Notes: generated by a model from the letters alone, not told the origin. Shown: positions 45,158 through 56,119, numbered from the stretch's first letter. The stretch is 64,000 nucleotides of DNA from Polytrichum commune (GCA_950295325.1 OX485806.1:56355169-56419168); one strand, 5' to 3'. Program-made: numbers and translations.

Positions 45158-48100
45158 TCACACATTATACAACTTACACCGACCCCCGTTAGTTCGCGTA
45201 GGGAAATATGTGCCATCAAGTGTAGCCAATTGAACCGAATTATTGTCATACACATTCGTGACCCAAAAAGGGCCCAACCACAAGGCGTGAGACTTACCTG
45301 GGAACTCCAGTTTCCTCGCATCTTGGAGCATTACCGACGTCCCGGGTTGCAAAGTTCTTACCTTGTGTCGTTTGTTGAAGACGGCCTTGCGCCTCCGTTT
45401 CATCGCCTCGAGATGTTGCACACTAGCTCGTCGTCGCTCGCTAAGACTCTCTAACATTAGCAACCTATCTGATAGTGACTCGGCTACCGTAAGTCGTGAA
45501 TCAACTGCAATTCGCAAAGAGGGGATCTCCAACTCGATTGGGAGCACTGCTTCAATCCCGTATACAAGGGCAAACGGCATTTGGTTGGTTGGACCTTTAT
45601 ACCAATCGTTTGGCACCGAAGGATATGACGCGAAATCATGGCCTACCTGAATTCCGGTAGAGGTGTTCTTGAAATGCAAGGATGGAACAATATCTTCTTC
45701 GAGCACGAGGTCTTCTAGGCCTATAGGTTGCGTGCCATCAATCTCAAAGGAATAAATTGACTCAAGCGGTAGGTCATCGGCTATGAGTGCGAATCTGGTG
45801 TGTCCACTTGACGTGTCCTCGGTGGCGGTGATCGCATATACCTGGGTGTGGTTGGGAATTTCTTCCGGGTTGAGTTCCATCCATGCTGTGAACTCACCTG
45901 TGTCCTCCCAGCCATAGAGGCCAGGACCCATGTCCTTTATTGGGCCTAGATGGGTCTTAGTGCCCAATGTTTGGTTGGCTAAGTCTACCGAAACTATGTT
46001 GGGTTCTGGCTTCGACTTGGGTAGGTCGGATTCCATGAATTCTGTCGAAGGCTTACGGAGTGCAATTCTTGTCGTTGTTCTGTTGTGAGGGGGCCCAAAT
46101 GTTATTTGGGAGGTACCCGTAGACCACTCGGTTGTGGCATTTGCTCTCCAAAGCCAGTCTCTACCTAAAAGTATCGGATAACTTTTGGATGTTACAGGGA
46201 GCCTCAAAACTTGAAACGTGATCGTATAGACTTCTCCCCCGACTTTCATCAAGCAATCCTTTACTTGTCCAAGGGGGGTGACTTGTCTTTGGTCCGCGAC
46301 ATTGATAACAAAGGGTGAAGGGCCAGTGAGCTCGAGGCCAAGTTTTTCCAACGTTGAGAGTGGCATAATATTGATCCCACTACCCCCATCAACCAGAGTG
46401 TGCGGGATTATTTTGTCCATAATTTCAACCTCCACCTCGATTGGTCCTTCGTCCCCTAAGGGGGTTCTTCGGACCTCAACTGCCATCGTTGGGATTTTAG
46501 CCTTCCTAACTTGGGTGGCTCCTTCCTTGAATTCCTTTCTTAAGGCGGGAGCTACTTGAATTAGTTGTGCCAAAGAAATGTTGGCTTGTAGGCTACAAAG
46601 GTCTGACCAAAGGTCGTATTCCTCGGCCGGGTTAAAGGCGCGACTAGGCCGGGGTTTCGGTGGGAAGTTAACGGGCAGGCCATTGCCCCATGTGTCTCTT
46701 CTATCCACAAATCGGAAGAGGTCTTCCTCTTCCTCCAATAATGGCTCTTCTACCGGTTCGTCATCAGGGTTAGGCTCTAGGGAAGTTGTGGGAACCTTAG
46801 CCTTAAGGGCTGCGTTCTGCAAGAACTCTGGAAGTTCTGCGAATTTTGGTGACTTTTCAGACTCATTCGACTTCTCGGAACCTTCACCCATCACGGTTTG
46901 TGCCCTCTTCTGAGCCCTAGTGACCACTGCCACGTCTATTTTCTGCTTTAGTTTTTTAGGGGGAACCAGGATAGCCCGTAAAGAAGAATCGGCTAGCTCG
47001 TGAGAGATGAAGTTGCTATGACTATCATTTGGGATAGGAAGGAATGGAGCTGAACAACTTGTGCTCGCCCTATTGTTATCAATGAACCTCGCGTCTTGGG
47101 TTTGTGCATGACCAAGGTTAAGGGGACCTTGGGATGTTGGAGGCCCATTCATGTTTTGCGCCCATTGTTGGTTAGTATCCTGTCCACTCCCCATAAGATG
47201 TTGAGGAGGGTTGTCGGTATACTGACCGTTAAGACCATAAGCCTGACCTTGGTTCATTTGGTACCCATAGAATGGGTTGCCTTCATTAGGGGAGTTATTG
47301 AAGGTATTACCTTGTTGTGCAACTTGGGGTCCATTGTTGAACCTATTCGGTTGGTTCCGGCCCATCTGAGGGACATACTGTTGGCTTACCATTCCTACCA
47401 AGTTCGAGTCGGCTTGCCTACCACCGGCTGGGGGGTTTTGAGGGTACAAATTTTGTGGACCTTGATAGTTGTTCCCCCTATTACCTTGGTTTTGGTGGTT
47501 GGGTGGACCGTAGTTTTGTTGGCCATTGCTTTGAGGGTTACCTTGGTGATAATTAACCGACATTCCTCCTTGGTTCTGTTGATTCCTATCATAGAAGAAT
47601 GCCGGAAGTTGTTGATTCAGCTGAGAGTAATGGGAGGGTCGCTCCGCGAGAATCCTACGACAATTATCGACCGGGTGATTACCCCCACAATGGTTGCAGA
47701 CCACCCCCGTCTCGATCCAACACTTACATGGCCCCAAAATGTGAACCTTGCCGCAAGTGGGACAAACTCCTTTACCGTTGTTCCGGGCTTGAGTCTGGGA
47801 GTGGCCTTGTTGTGGACGGGGGGGTGGGGCTACTAGGTTACCTGTGAACCTAGGCTCCGTGCAAAATTGATTACTGTGGCCAGGTTTGTTGCAATTACGA
47901 CACCAAATGTTGGTGCCATAATTACCTGCCTCCGAGGCCGGCGGAACTGGTTGTGCTAAGGGCCTAGACGTGATTGCCATTGTTAGCTGCTCTGTGAGGG
48001 TCTTGAGCGACTGCATGATATCGCTCCTCAACTCGTCGTTGGCCTTCTTAACTCTAAGTTCTAGCTCCTCGATCGTGGTGTGGCTCGGAGGGCTAGGGAG

Positions 48101-49063
48101 TGCTAAGAGCTCAGGGGGTGGCCTCGTAGCCAAAGGAACCGGGGCCGCTCGGTGGACTGCGTATGCATCCGGTCGGGATGGCTCCAGCTGAGGAGGCTTA
48201 CTCTGCTCGGGAGGAATGTAGGTTGTGGGTAGGAAGGCTGGCACAGGTGCAATAGTGCAATTCCACATCCGCTCATTTTGTTTGTCTACACCTTCGATCC
48301 TCCTAGCCTCGGCTTTAGCTTCTTCCAAATCCTGAGGGTTGGAGTTAAGAATTTCTCGGATTGTACCTTGTTTGTTGAACCCTTGTATGAAGTAGAATTT
48401 AATCGTGTCATTTGTGAGAAGGGTTCCTACATAACGAGTTACCACCGTCTCGAACCGTCGGATGTATGATGTAATACCCTCGGATGGGCCTTGCCGCATG
48501 TTCGTTAACGCCACGAGTGCGCTTTGTTGGCCCATTTCCGGTCTAAATTGTCTAAGGAATGCCGTCTGCAATGCTCGCCAGTCCCTAAATGTCCCCTCAT
48601 CGTGGGATCGGTACCACTCATACGCTATACCCTCTAGCGTAGTAGAAAACCAAACGAGTTTGTACGTGTCTTCGGCTATCACGTTGGCCAACATTACCTC
48701 AATATATCGTTCAATGTGGGTTGAAGGATCCTCATGCGGGAGGCCACCGAACTTCGGAAAATAACTCGGCATCGCCCTTGGCGCTAATGCTTGTGGCATT
48801 ACAATGGGAGGCCCTCTAGGAGCCATCATTGCATCCAAAGGATTCGCCATGAGTTGGGGTCGTGCCACCCTAACCGGACTTTGTGGGGTGGGGGATTTCT
48901 CCCTCTCGCGCTCGGATTCTGGACCTAGACCTTGATATTTATTTTCCTTAGTCTTTTCGGGTTTTGGTGGTTCGTTCTTCGACCTCTTACCTGGTGTTGC
49001 CTCCGATGCAAATGCGGTTGTTGTTGTTGGGGTGTCGTACGATCGTCCCCTAGTACTAACCAT
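45158..49063 (-). CDS. Gag-protease polyprotein fused in frame to the integrase C-terminal tail (about 1,301 aa)
   Basis: ATG at 49063-49061 (MVSTRGRSYD) is preferred over the longer upstream open frame, which has only a TTG and covers the primer-binding site. In order: Gag capsid core at about residues 105-260 (FPKFGGLPHEDP, AYEWYRSHDEGTFRDW, LRQFRPEMGQQ), CCHC knuckle CRNCNKPGHSNQFC, then CPTCGKVH and CNHCGGNHPVDNC cysteine clusters, a Gln/Asn/Gly/Pro/Tyr-rich segment of about 150 residues, and a retropepsin with LVDGGSGINIMP (catalytic D) and PILLGRDWL. The sequence then passes directly into MPFALVYGIEAVLPIELE, the end of integrase, and a chromatin-distal tail with LGPFWVTNVYDNNSVQL. Reverse transcriptase, RNase H and the integrase core are deleted without breaking the frame. 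It could supply Gag and protease but not copy or insert DNA. Confidence 0.88.
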   Translation of the reverse strand: MVSTRGRSYDTPTTTTAFASEATPGKRSKNEPPKPEKTKENKYQGLGPESEREREKSPTPQSPVRVARPQLMANPLDAMMAPRGPPIVMPQALAPRAMPSYFPKFGGLPHEDPSTHIERYIEVMLANVIAEDTYKLVWFSTTLEGIAYEWYRSHDEGTFRDWRALQTAFLRQFRPEMGQQSALVALTNMRQGPSEGITSYIRRFETVVTRYVGTLLTNDTIKFYFIQGFNKQGTIREILNSNPQDLEEAKAEARRIEGVDKQNERMWNCTIAPVPAFLPTTYIPPEQSKPPQLEPSRPDAYAVHRAAPVPLATRPPPELLALPSPPSHTTIEELELRVKKANDELRSDIMQSLKTLTEQLTMAITSRPLAQPVPPASEAGNYGTNIWCRNCNKPGHSNQFCTEPRFTGNLVAPPPRPQQGHSQTQARNNGKGVCPTCGKVHILGPCKCWIETGVVCNHCGGNHPVDNCRRILAERPSHYSQLNQQLPAFFYDRNQQNQGGMSVNYHQGNPQSNGQQNYGPPNHQNQGNRGNNYQGPQNLYPQNPPAGGRQADSNLVGMVSQQYVPQMGRNQPNRFNNGPQVAQQGNTFNNSPNEGNPFYGYQMNQGQAYGLNGQYTDNPPQHLMGSGQDTNQQWAQNMNGPPTSQGPLNLGHAQTQDARFIDNNRASTSCSAPFLPIPNDSHSNFISHELADSSLRAILVPPKKLKQKIDVAVVTRAQKRAQTVMGEGSEKSNESEKSPKFAELPEFLQNAALKAKVPTTSLEPNPDDEPVEEPLLEEEEDLFRFVDRRDTWGNGLPVNFPPKPRPSRAFNPAEEYDLWSDLCSLQANISLAQLIQVAPALRKEFKEGATQVRKAKIPTMAVEVRRTPLGDEGPIEVEVEIMDKIIPHTLVDGGSGINIMPLSTLEKLGLELTGPSPFVINVADQRQVTPLGQVKDCLMKVGGEVYTITFQVLRLPVTSKSYPILLGRDWLWRANATTEWSTGTSQITFGPPHNRTTTRIALRKPSTEFMESDLPKSKPEPNIVSVDLANQTLGTKTHLGPIKDMGPGLYGWEDTGEFTAWMELNPEEIPNHTQVYAITATEDTSSGHTRFALIADDLPLESIYSFEIDGTQPIGLEDLVLEEDIVPSLHFKNTSTGIQVGHDFASYPSVPNDWYKGPTNQMPFALVYGIEAVLPIELEIPSLRIAVDSRLTVAESLSDRLLMLESLSERRRASVQHLEAMKRRRKAVFNKRHKVRTLQPGTSVMLQDARKLEFPGKSHALWLGPFWVTNVYDNNSVQLATLDGTYFPTRTNGGRCKLYNV

Positions 49064-49180
49064 AGCACAAGTGGCCCATGACGTATGACTAATTTCTATT
49101 GGACTAAACTCTTCTTCTCTTAGTCTAAACGTATAAGTATTCAAAGAAATATCATTCGAGCATGGCAGGGGCATCCACCC

Positions 49181-49197
49181 TCCCGGCGGACGCACCA
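49181..49197 (-). promoter_or_regulatory. Primer-binding site of the family-1 element, tRNA-Gly-like
   Basis: The minus strand reads TGGTGCGTCCGCCGGGA, four bases after the LTR end (ACCACA then TAAT). The complement, TCCCGGCGGACGCACCA, ends in CCA and resembles the 3' end of plant tRNA-Gly(UCC), which I recall as ...GCAGACGCACCA. The tRNA assignment is inference. Confidence 0.65.
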
Positions 49198-49201
49198 ATT
49201 A

Positions 49202-52041
49202 TGTGGTACTTTTGGGCCACCCCCTTTCGAGGGAGCCTAAAAGTATCACACAAGCCCTTCGGTGAAGGTGGCCTGCATTTGCAGGCGCCCAAGCCGAACC
49301 CGGATGATAGGTGTATAACATGAGTAGTTAGATTTTTAAGGGAGATTAAATATGCGTCGTAGTACCTCCGGAGGTTAGGCCTTAGTTTTTTACTAGTGTG
49401 GCTTTAAACTCCACTAACCAATTTCATATCTAGTTCTAACCTTAACCTACAACCTATTCTACGCGCAGACGCACCAGCCTTGAAACCAAGGCAATCCTAA
49501 TTTGTGAATTGGGATGGTTCTGATACACCCAACCGGGTGTGACTCATACCACCCTAACTCAACGAACGGAATAACGACAATTTGATGGACCATTCAATTC
49601 TTCCTATTTCTTTATTTAGTTCTATTTAGTTTTCTAAGCGGGGGAACTTGGCCTAAGTCCCACCCTTCACACAAATTCCTTCTTAATTACTTACTTTTGT
49701 TTGCACGTCCTAACTTACTACATTAACATATTAGGCATCACCCCTTACCTCGGGTCTCTTGCCAACAAGGGTTTACGATTTATTTTGTATGTTTTGATTG
49801 TTAAATGTGTTTACACTGGATAGACCACGAAATGCAACTCAATGGGACCAGGGTGACGGGCGACCTGTAGGTTCAACCTGTTGCGCAATCTTCATAAATT
49901 GGGGCCATTACTCCCAATCTATGGGGCCAACAACATAATAGTGGATTCGCGGGTCATTAACCCCACCTTTCCACCAACAACATTCAGAGTGGTCGTGTCG
50001 GTGATTAATCCGACTTACCACACACGAAACTTGCTAATAAATGAAGCTACTACCACAAAACATACCAAGGGCCCCGAAAACAATGGAATTGGGTACTCCC
50101 TTGGCGGTCAAGTGGTCAAGCCACTTGACCTTACGAGATAGGTGAGTGGGTTTAGAAATGCGTACCTTAGCCGTGCTCCCTCCAATCCTAAATGGAAGGC
50201 TTAAGGTTAGTTAATTTACCTCAATTTTCCTCGGTTGATTTGGGCTTGATGTAGGCCGAGCCGCTACCTCCTTCCTTGCTCCACTTTCCGAGCGTCGACC
50301 TTGCCTCCTTCTTTGTAACTAGTTTGGTAGTAAGCGTACCTTAGTTAACAATTAAAATATAAAGTGTTATTCTGCCCTGTAATTTAATCCTAAGCATAAT
50401 ATTTATACTTAGTGCACCAAATTATCTTTCCAATGATCTAAAAATCACTCTAATCGGATAAGAAATGCAAAAGTTATGAGGGTTGGAAGTGTGAGGTCGA
50501 TTCAACCGACCCTTCCAACCCACCTATCTACCTTCTAACTTCAAAAATTCATAGCACATTCCTTACTACTTGGATCTAGGCTTTCCTTATACCATTGCAA
50601 AGCTATGAACAAGCTCTAACTAGAAAAAATTATGACATCAGCAGGTTAAGCTAATAGAAATTCAGCGGACTCCTTGTAACACAGCAGTCAATCAAGAAGG
50701 CTTAAACTATGTATCTCGCCTTCAACAATTCATATCTAATTCAAATCTTAGTCAAATCAAACGTTCTATATGACCCTGGAGAGATATTAAAAAGATGTAT
50801 TTGATAAAAATATGTGATTAGAAAGGTAAGCCGAAGTGAACCCAGCAGGTCCTCTGTAATGCAGCAGTCAACCAAAAGTTCTCAAACTATGTGTCCCATC
50901 TTGCACAATTCATATCTAATTCAAATCATGCTCAAATCAAATGTTCTAAGCCATTTTGGAAAGCTACACAAAAGTTCTACTTGGGAAAAATATAATTTCT
51001 TGGAATTAAAATTCCTATTGGGCTCGCAGGTCTGATCCAGCAGCCGCTACCCACAAGACCACCCAGTTTTTCTACTCCATCTTTGAAAATCCATAACTAA
51101 TTGTCATCTCAACCAAATCACAAATGGGAAACGGCTATGGATAGCTATATGAAATCTCTCTAAGAGAAAAATGATAAGTATCTTGTTCTAGCTTTTGAAC
51201 TAAGCCTTCAGGGCATTGGCAGATGAGGTCTATAATGCCTCTACTCAAAACTCTACCATCCAACCTACCTCTACAAAAGAAGGAATAATTTTGTTGGTGT
51301 GTTAATAAACACACAACCTAACTAGGAGAGAGAGAGTAGAGGAGGTTCTCAAGCCTTTCTTTTAGACCATTGAGAATACATACAAAAGGATTTTTTCCTA
51401 ACTACATTGAAGCAGGGCTTCGCCCAAAAACTAGAGAAAGAGAGAGAGCTACAAGGTGGAAGGAGGGGTTTTTAAACCCTCTCACAAAAGGGTTGGACCC
51501 CTCCTCCACCGGATCCATTTTTCAAACCCTTTCCCGAAATTTTGGCTCGGGGGTTTTCCCGGTTGAGGTTGCCACCCTCTCGCCGAGGTGGCTCCGACAA
51601 AAAACCTTTAGAAATCTTTCTAATTTTTCCGTCATCGAGTTGGCAAGGGGGCAAGTGGGCAAGTATCCCCCTTGCTCTCTTTCTTTTTTGTCTTCAAAAT
51701 TCTTCACGCCGATTTTATCTTCTTACGTAAAACACCTCCAATAGTCTTGTGTGCCTCACACTAACTAATAAACTAACACTTGCTTAGCTAGCATCTACTA
51801 ACATTTGCTTAATAACTAGCATCTACTAATATTTGCTTAGCTAGTTGTTTTTACTAGCTAGCATATTTTTTCTACTTTGCTATCTTCTAGCACTACTTAG
51901 TTTCATTTTGACCTTCCTTCTTCTAGGCTAAATGCTAAATGAACTAATTTTTCCTAAATTCCCTATCAATTCTAACTTTTAATGCTAACATTCTAACTAA
52001 AAGTGATCCCGCAGAGTGGTGGACCACTCAAAGGGTTCACA
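49202..52041 (-). repeat. Family-1 5' LTR, copy C (2,840 bp)
   Basis: It runs from TGTGGTACTTTTGGG to GGGTTCACA on the plus strand; in the coding direction it starts TGTGAACCC at 52041 and ends AGTACCACA at 49202. It has the same length as copy A. It contains the near-terminal palindrome GAGTGGTGGACCACTC (plus strand, about 52014-52029) and a CT-rich segment. A promoter should lie within it, but no TATA box could be chosen with confidence. Confidence 0.93.
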
Positions 52042-52496
52042 GGAGCTAAATCCACAACCAGCCTCCTTTCACCCAACCTTCCAATGCTGCCGCAATCCGT
52101 TCCCCGCACTGCCGCCATAGTCTCCCCGCTTAGACACACACACACCGAGACAACACCCAACCAGCAGGCCTCAACCGCTGCCCGGTTGGCCTCCAGCGGA
52201 ATTCTCTAGGGGTGACCACCTTTTCTTTAATGTGAGCCCATCCTATCCCTATTCGGCCACACAAGGACCAACAATATTCCTACATCCTAACACTCCCCCT
52301 TCTTATCAACTAAATCCTAATTAATTCTTCCCACTCTTCCTAACCATACGGACTAATTACCAACTAAAATCCTAATTCACACTCACACCACACTTCACTC
52401 TATTTATGTTTTTAGAATAATTAATAAAAAACCAATCTTAAGTTTTTAGTAGTTTCAAGACTTAAGAACAATTGTGAGTACCATATTGGGCTATCA

Positions 52497-53115
52497 AACT
52501 CTCAACAATATCATCTCTCTTATTATAATTTCACTATGCAGGGAGTCACGGCTCAACAATAGTCTTTTGAGTAAACAATAATCTTATGCACCCAAGGCCA
52601 AGGCACCTTGTTTTAGTCCATAGTCTCTACCTTAGGTGTTCAATGATTATAGGCCATACCACTAGTTAGCATTCACTTCCAACATCTCTCCATTATGCCC
52701 TTCATGCCTTTGAATTAATTAATCAAAGTTGGTAATTTTATGTTTAATATTTTTTCATCTATTCTAAATTAACAAAACAATATTTAACATATTGTTTAAA
52801 AGTTAGTTGTTGCAATTTACAAAAATCTAGTTACAAGTGGCAAGAACTAAGTACTATAACCTAAGCAAACTGTAACTATGCGATCAAGTCTAAATCTTTG
52901 AGTCCATAGTCTAGTGAATGTCGACCATAGTCTCAGTATCCAATCACCAATAACAATAGCTAGTAACTAGTCCCAAGTATCGAGTATCGAGCCTCATACT
53001 ATAGTGTAGGCCATAGTTTTTAGTAACTAGTAAGCGTCCAATTCTTGAAGACGTTCCTAGCCTCCTTTCCTTTTATGCTAGCTCTTGGGTTTCCTACCCA
53101 ACGATATGGGAAAAA
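52497..53115. other. Spacer between two family-2 LTRs, nothing recognised
   Basis: AT-rich, with recurring CTAGT / AGTAACTAG and CCATAGTCT words around 52900-53030, perhaps a decayed repeat. No ORF or transposon end was identified. Confidence 0.45.
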
Positions 53116-54753
53116 TATCAGCCATAAACCCCCACCCTCATGCGTCGTAGTCCGGGTGAGAGCCTAAGGCTCACATATGATTAAGTTTTCCAAATTGGTC
53201 ATTGAGATTGGCATTCCAATGCCTCACCACACAGATGTCAAGCACATTCTTTTATTCAAAAAGGAGCAAGGACACTAGCATTCAGAAATGCTTCTCACCT
53301 TGTAATGATTTTTTCGTGAAACACTTGTCACTCACTCTCACACTTCACACTTAAACCTTAAACCCCACTTGTCAATCTACTAACTACTCATTATGAGTTT
53401 CCAATACAAATACCAAACTTTTATGCTACTGCTAGATTCTGCCTCAATACCCACTGATCCATGCATCGGTCGGCACCACAAACATCCAATGCCCGGCTTC
53501 CATCAAACCTTTTGTGGGTGAACGGCACCCAACAACTCCGTGGACAGCTGTCGTGCCCTTTTCTTCCCGGCCCCCTCATTGAGCCTTGACTCAGGTTACC
53601 CCCTCTCCAACATCGCAATGTTGCTCTGACTCGGCTGCCTTAAAACCAATGGACTTCCGGCCTCCAGTGGCCTAGAGATGGAATTCCCCACCTCGTGGTA
53701 TCATGGCCTTACTACCAAGCCCTCTTCCAAATCCAGCCACAGTCCCTTCCTCGAAGGCTATCAGTCAATGCTCGAGTAAATCCAGCTCAAAATTCAGCTG
53801 GTAGTCGACCCAGCTCTCAAGGGATCCTAAGCCGAGGATGCACGGATCAATTCATGCATCTCAGTCGAACTAGCACTCTACAATTGAATGACCAGCCCTT
53901 CCATACCACCAGTTCTCATTGGGTGCTTTCCCAGGTCATTGGCATTACTCGGCATTGTCGCAGCTATTGTGGCCTTCACCGCATTCGAACCATCCGGCAC
54001 AGAGGCCCACCTTCAGATTCCCTCGCTGATTTGCCAATCGGCCAGTCTCTCATCCACCTCTATTTCCTAGGCGCTGAGATCTTTCCTCTATCTTTTATTT
54101 TGCCTACCAGCCTAGTTTGTTGGTCGAATTGTGCTTCCCGTCGTCGCCCAGGTGGCCCATCTTCTTCACCACCCGAAGCATCCTTCAACCTAAAAATCTC
54201 CTGCCCATGGCCGCCGCTGTGCTCTGCGCGTTGTAGAGACTCTCGTTCCAGGGCACCTCCTGCATTTTCCACACCAAAGGATCCCCTTGTTTTCGAAACC
54301 CTTCCCCCTGGAGAGAGAGAGCCCCCCGTGGTCTCCCGAAAAACCTCTCAGCCCTGTGCAAGAAAGTTATCCACATTTTTCCGGGGCTCCCAATTCGAAC
54401 AATTTATCCTCGGTATTGGCCACTTGGCCTTAACCTTACCCATCCCCCAAACAACCCATCACTCCCTTTTAATGAACGATTAACTTGGGCCTAAGCCCCA
54501 ATCCTTAAGCAAATACTGACCTAGGCCATAACACAACTAACCATAAGCTTACTCAACCCTAAATTCATCCCCACCTCAATTCTTCTAGCCTCAGGCCCCC
54601 CAATACTCTTACACTAGTCTTTAAATTCAACCTACACCTAACTTAAAAGTCTCACTCTTTTTATCTTTTTGAATGTTTCATGTAAATCCAAAACCTAAGG
54701 TTTTAATGATTTTAAGATTAAGAACACATGTGGGCACAATATTGGGCTCACAA
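53116..54753 (+). mobile_element. Family-2 solo LTR, copy H (1,638 bp)
   Basis: It starts TATCAGCCATAAACCCCC (TA for TG at the tip) and ends ATTGGGCTCACA. Flanks are AAAAA on the left (53111-53115) and AAAAG on the right (54754-54758), a 4/5 match in a low-complexity context. It shares CGTCGTAGTCCGGGTGAGAG, a TTTTATTCAAAAAGGAGCAAGG segment and the T-rich stretch before the end. The GC-rich middle contains long spurious open frames (for example 53695-54483) with no recognisable domain. Confidence 0.75.
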
Positions 54754-54758
54754 AAAGT

Positions 54759-55440
54759 CCTTGTCTCCTTCCTGATTAGGGTTGCCTGCTCATTCCCGAT
54801 GCTTCGTCCTCATTGCAGGCTATGGTCCTTCGCTAAATCAGATGCTGAAATGGGTTTTTTTTTATGGTTAACTATAACTTTGTTTAATGAGTTGGAGTTA
54901 GGTTTATTAAATCACAGTTCTTCTCGATTCTTCGATTAACTAACAGGAAGAAGATTCTCTCTCTTCTCAAGAAGGAAACGTGATGTTCATCTTAATCCTT
55001 CCATTATCATGTCTTGTCGTTCCTTTGACGATGGTCTTAGCAAATTTCACTCAGATGCCTTCTCACAAGAAGATAACATTCACTCCCGTGAGACTACGGT
55101 CAATAACAACATGAGTAAAATCTAAAATTTAACCTTCTCTCATACTTTCCAAAATACAACTAGATCTTATTTGGATTTACTTCATTTGCGATGAACATAA
55201 AAACTAGGACTATGGTCAATGCAATCATATTACAAGGAATAGGATTCACAATATTATATTATGGAGAAGGTACTTTTATATCGCACATGGCTTCATGCCC
55301 AGTAAAACTATCAGACTATAGTCTCATTTTCTAGAAGGAAGAAGCTATTCTCTTCACGAGAAGTAGTTGTTGATGATGTCTCCTCTTTTCTCTCTCTACT
55401 CTGCTTATGGTCAACACCGAATTACCAACCTTTCTTCTTA
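54759..55440. other. Spacer between LTRs, nothing recognised
   Basis: There are fragments such as CTTCTCACAAGAAGATAAC, and scattered ACTATGGTC / CTATAGTC words as elsewhere in this half of the window. No gene or transposon end was seen. Confidence 0.45.
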
Positions 55441-56119
55441 ACCGGTGTCACAACCCTTGCTAAGCCCCCTTGACAATCTTGCCAATTTTCAATTTTAGCA
55501 AAGGTTACGAGCGCTAACCCTTCGCATACCGCCATGCTAATGGTTAGCTCCTCCTACCCCGAACCTTATAGTTCATAGGAGGGGAACCAACCCTCCTACT
55601 TTGCTTTCGGGACTCACCCCCTCAATCGGTAACCAATCCTTAGATGTGGACTTCCATACATGGAAGTCCCATCTTATGTTGATCATCGCATTGCCGGAGC
55701 AACACTACAACAACCCGAAGCATACTAGGCAACTATGGCCTCACAATGGGTCAAAGCCCATGAAGGCCGTGCCGTTCGGCCTCGGGTGGGTGAGGCCACA
55801 CCACCTCACCCATATAAGCCTCTAGGACTCTACGCGGGGCCCCTACCCCACCGTCAACCAACCTCTTGTCTCTCCACCAAGAGTTGGGGCCAAGTAGACA
55901 TTTTCCCTTAGCCGCTGGGCCTAGAAGTCCCCAGCAGCTTCAGACCATCATAACTTCCTTGTATGATGTTTGATACTAACAAGCAACCACTCCATCCTCA
56001 TCTACGCTTCACGTAGATGCCGATGAACTCCTCACTTGCCCCGTTCGGGCAAGTCTTGAGGAAGTTATGCCTGTTTGAACCTTGGCAGTCCCGGGAATCA
56101 CTCCCAGGCACTGCTGTAC

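Larger units (their letters stand above)
41837..52041 (-). mobile_element. Family-1 LTR retrotransposon (Ty3/gypsy type), 10.2 kb, internally deleted, very young
   Basis: It is flanked by a perfect GGAGC duplication (41832-41836 and 52042-52046). In its coding (minus) direction the order is 5' LTR 52041-49202, primer-binding site 49197-49181, polyprotein 49063-45158, a tail of about 500 bp without a visible polypurine tract, and 3' LTR 44651-41837. Reverse transcriptase, RNase H and most of integrase are missing from the polyprotein. The two LTRs look identical where both exist, so the insertion is recent. It depends on enzymes from complete relatives, none of which are in the window. Confidence 0.92.
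40856..52496 (+). mobile_element. Family-2 LTR, copy G, split by a full family-1 element
   Basis: It starts TGTCAGCCATAAACC and shows the family phrases GTCGTAATCCGGGTGAGAG and AAGCGTTGAAAAACACTTG. The left part ends with GGAGC at 41836. The right part resumes with the duplicated GGAGC at 52042 and runs to about 52496 (ATTGGGCTATCA). Without the insertion it would be about 1,430 bp. Its own flanks (AGTGC left, AACTC right) do not match, so its target duplication is lost or the right end is altered. Confidence 0.72.

Noticed and set aside
47096-47836. Long plus-strand ORF of 246 codons
   Set aside because: Antisense shadow of the Gag zinc-knuckle and Gln/Asn-rich region; no independent support.
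53695-54483. 262-codon ORF with Ser/Pro-rich translation
   Set aside because: Lies in the GC-rich middle of a family-2 solo LTR. No recognisable domain, and stop scarcity follows from GC content.
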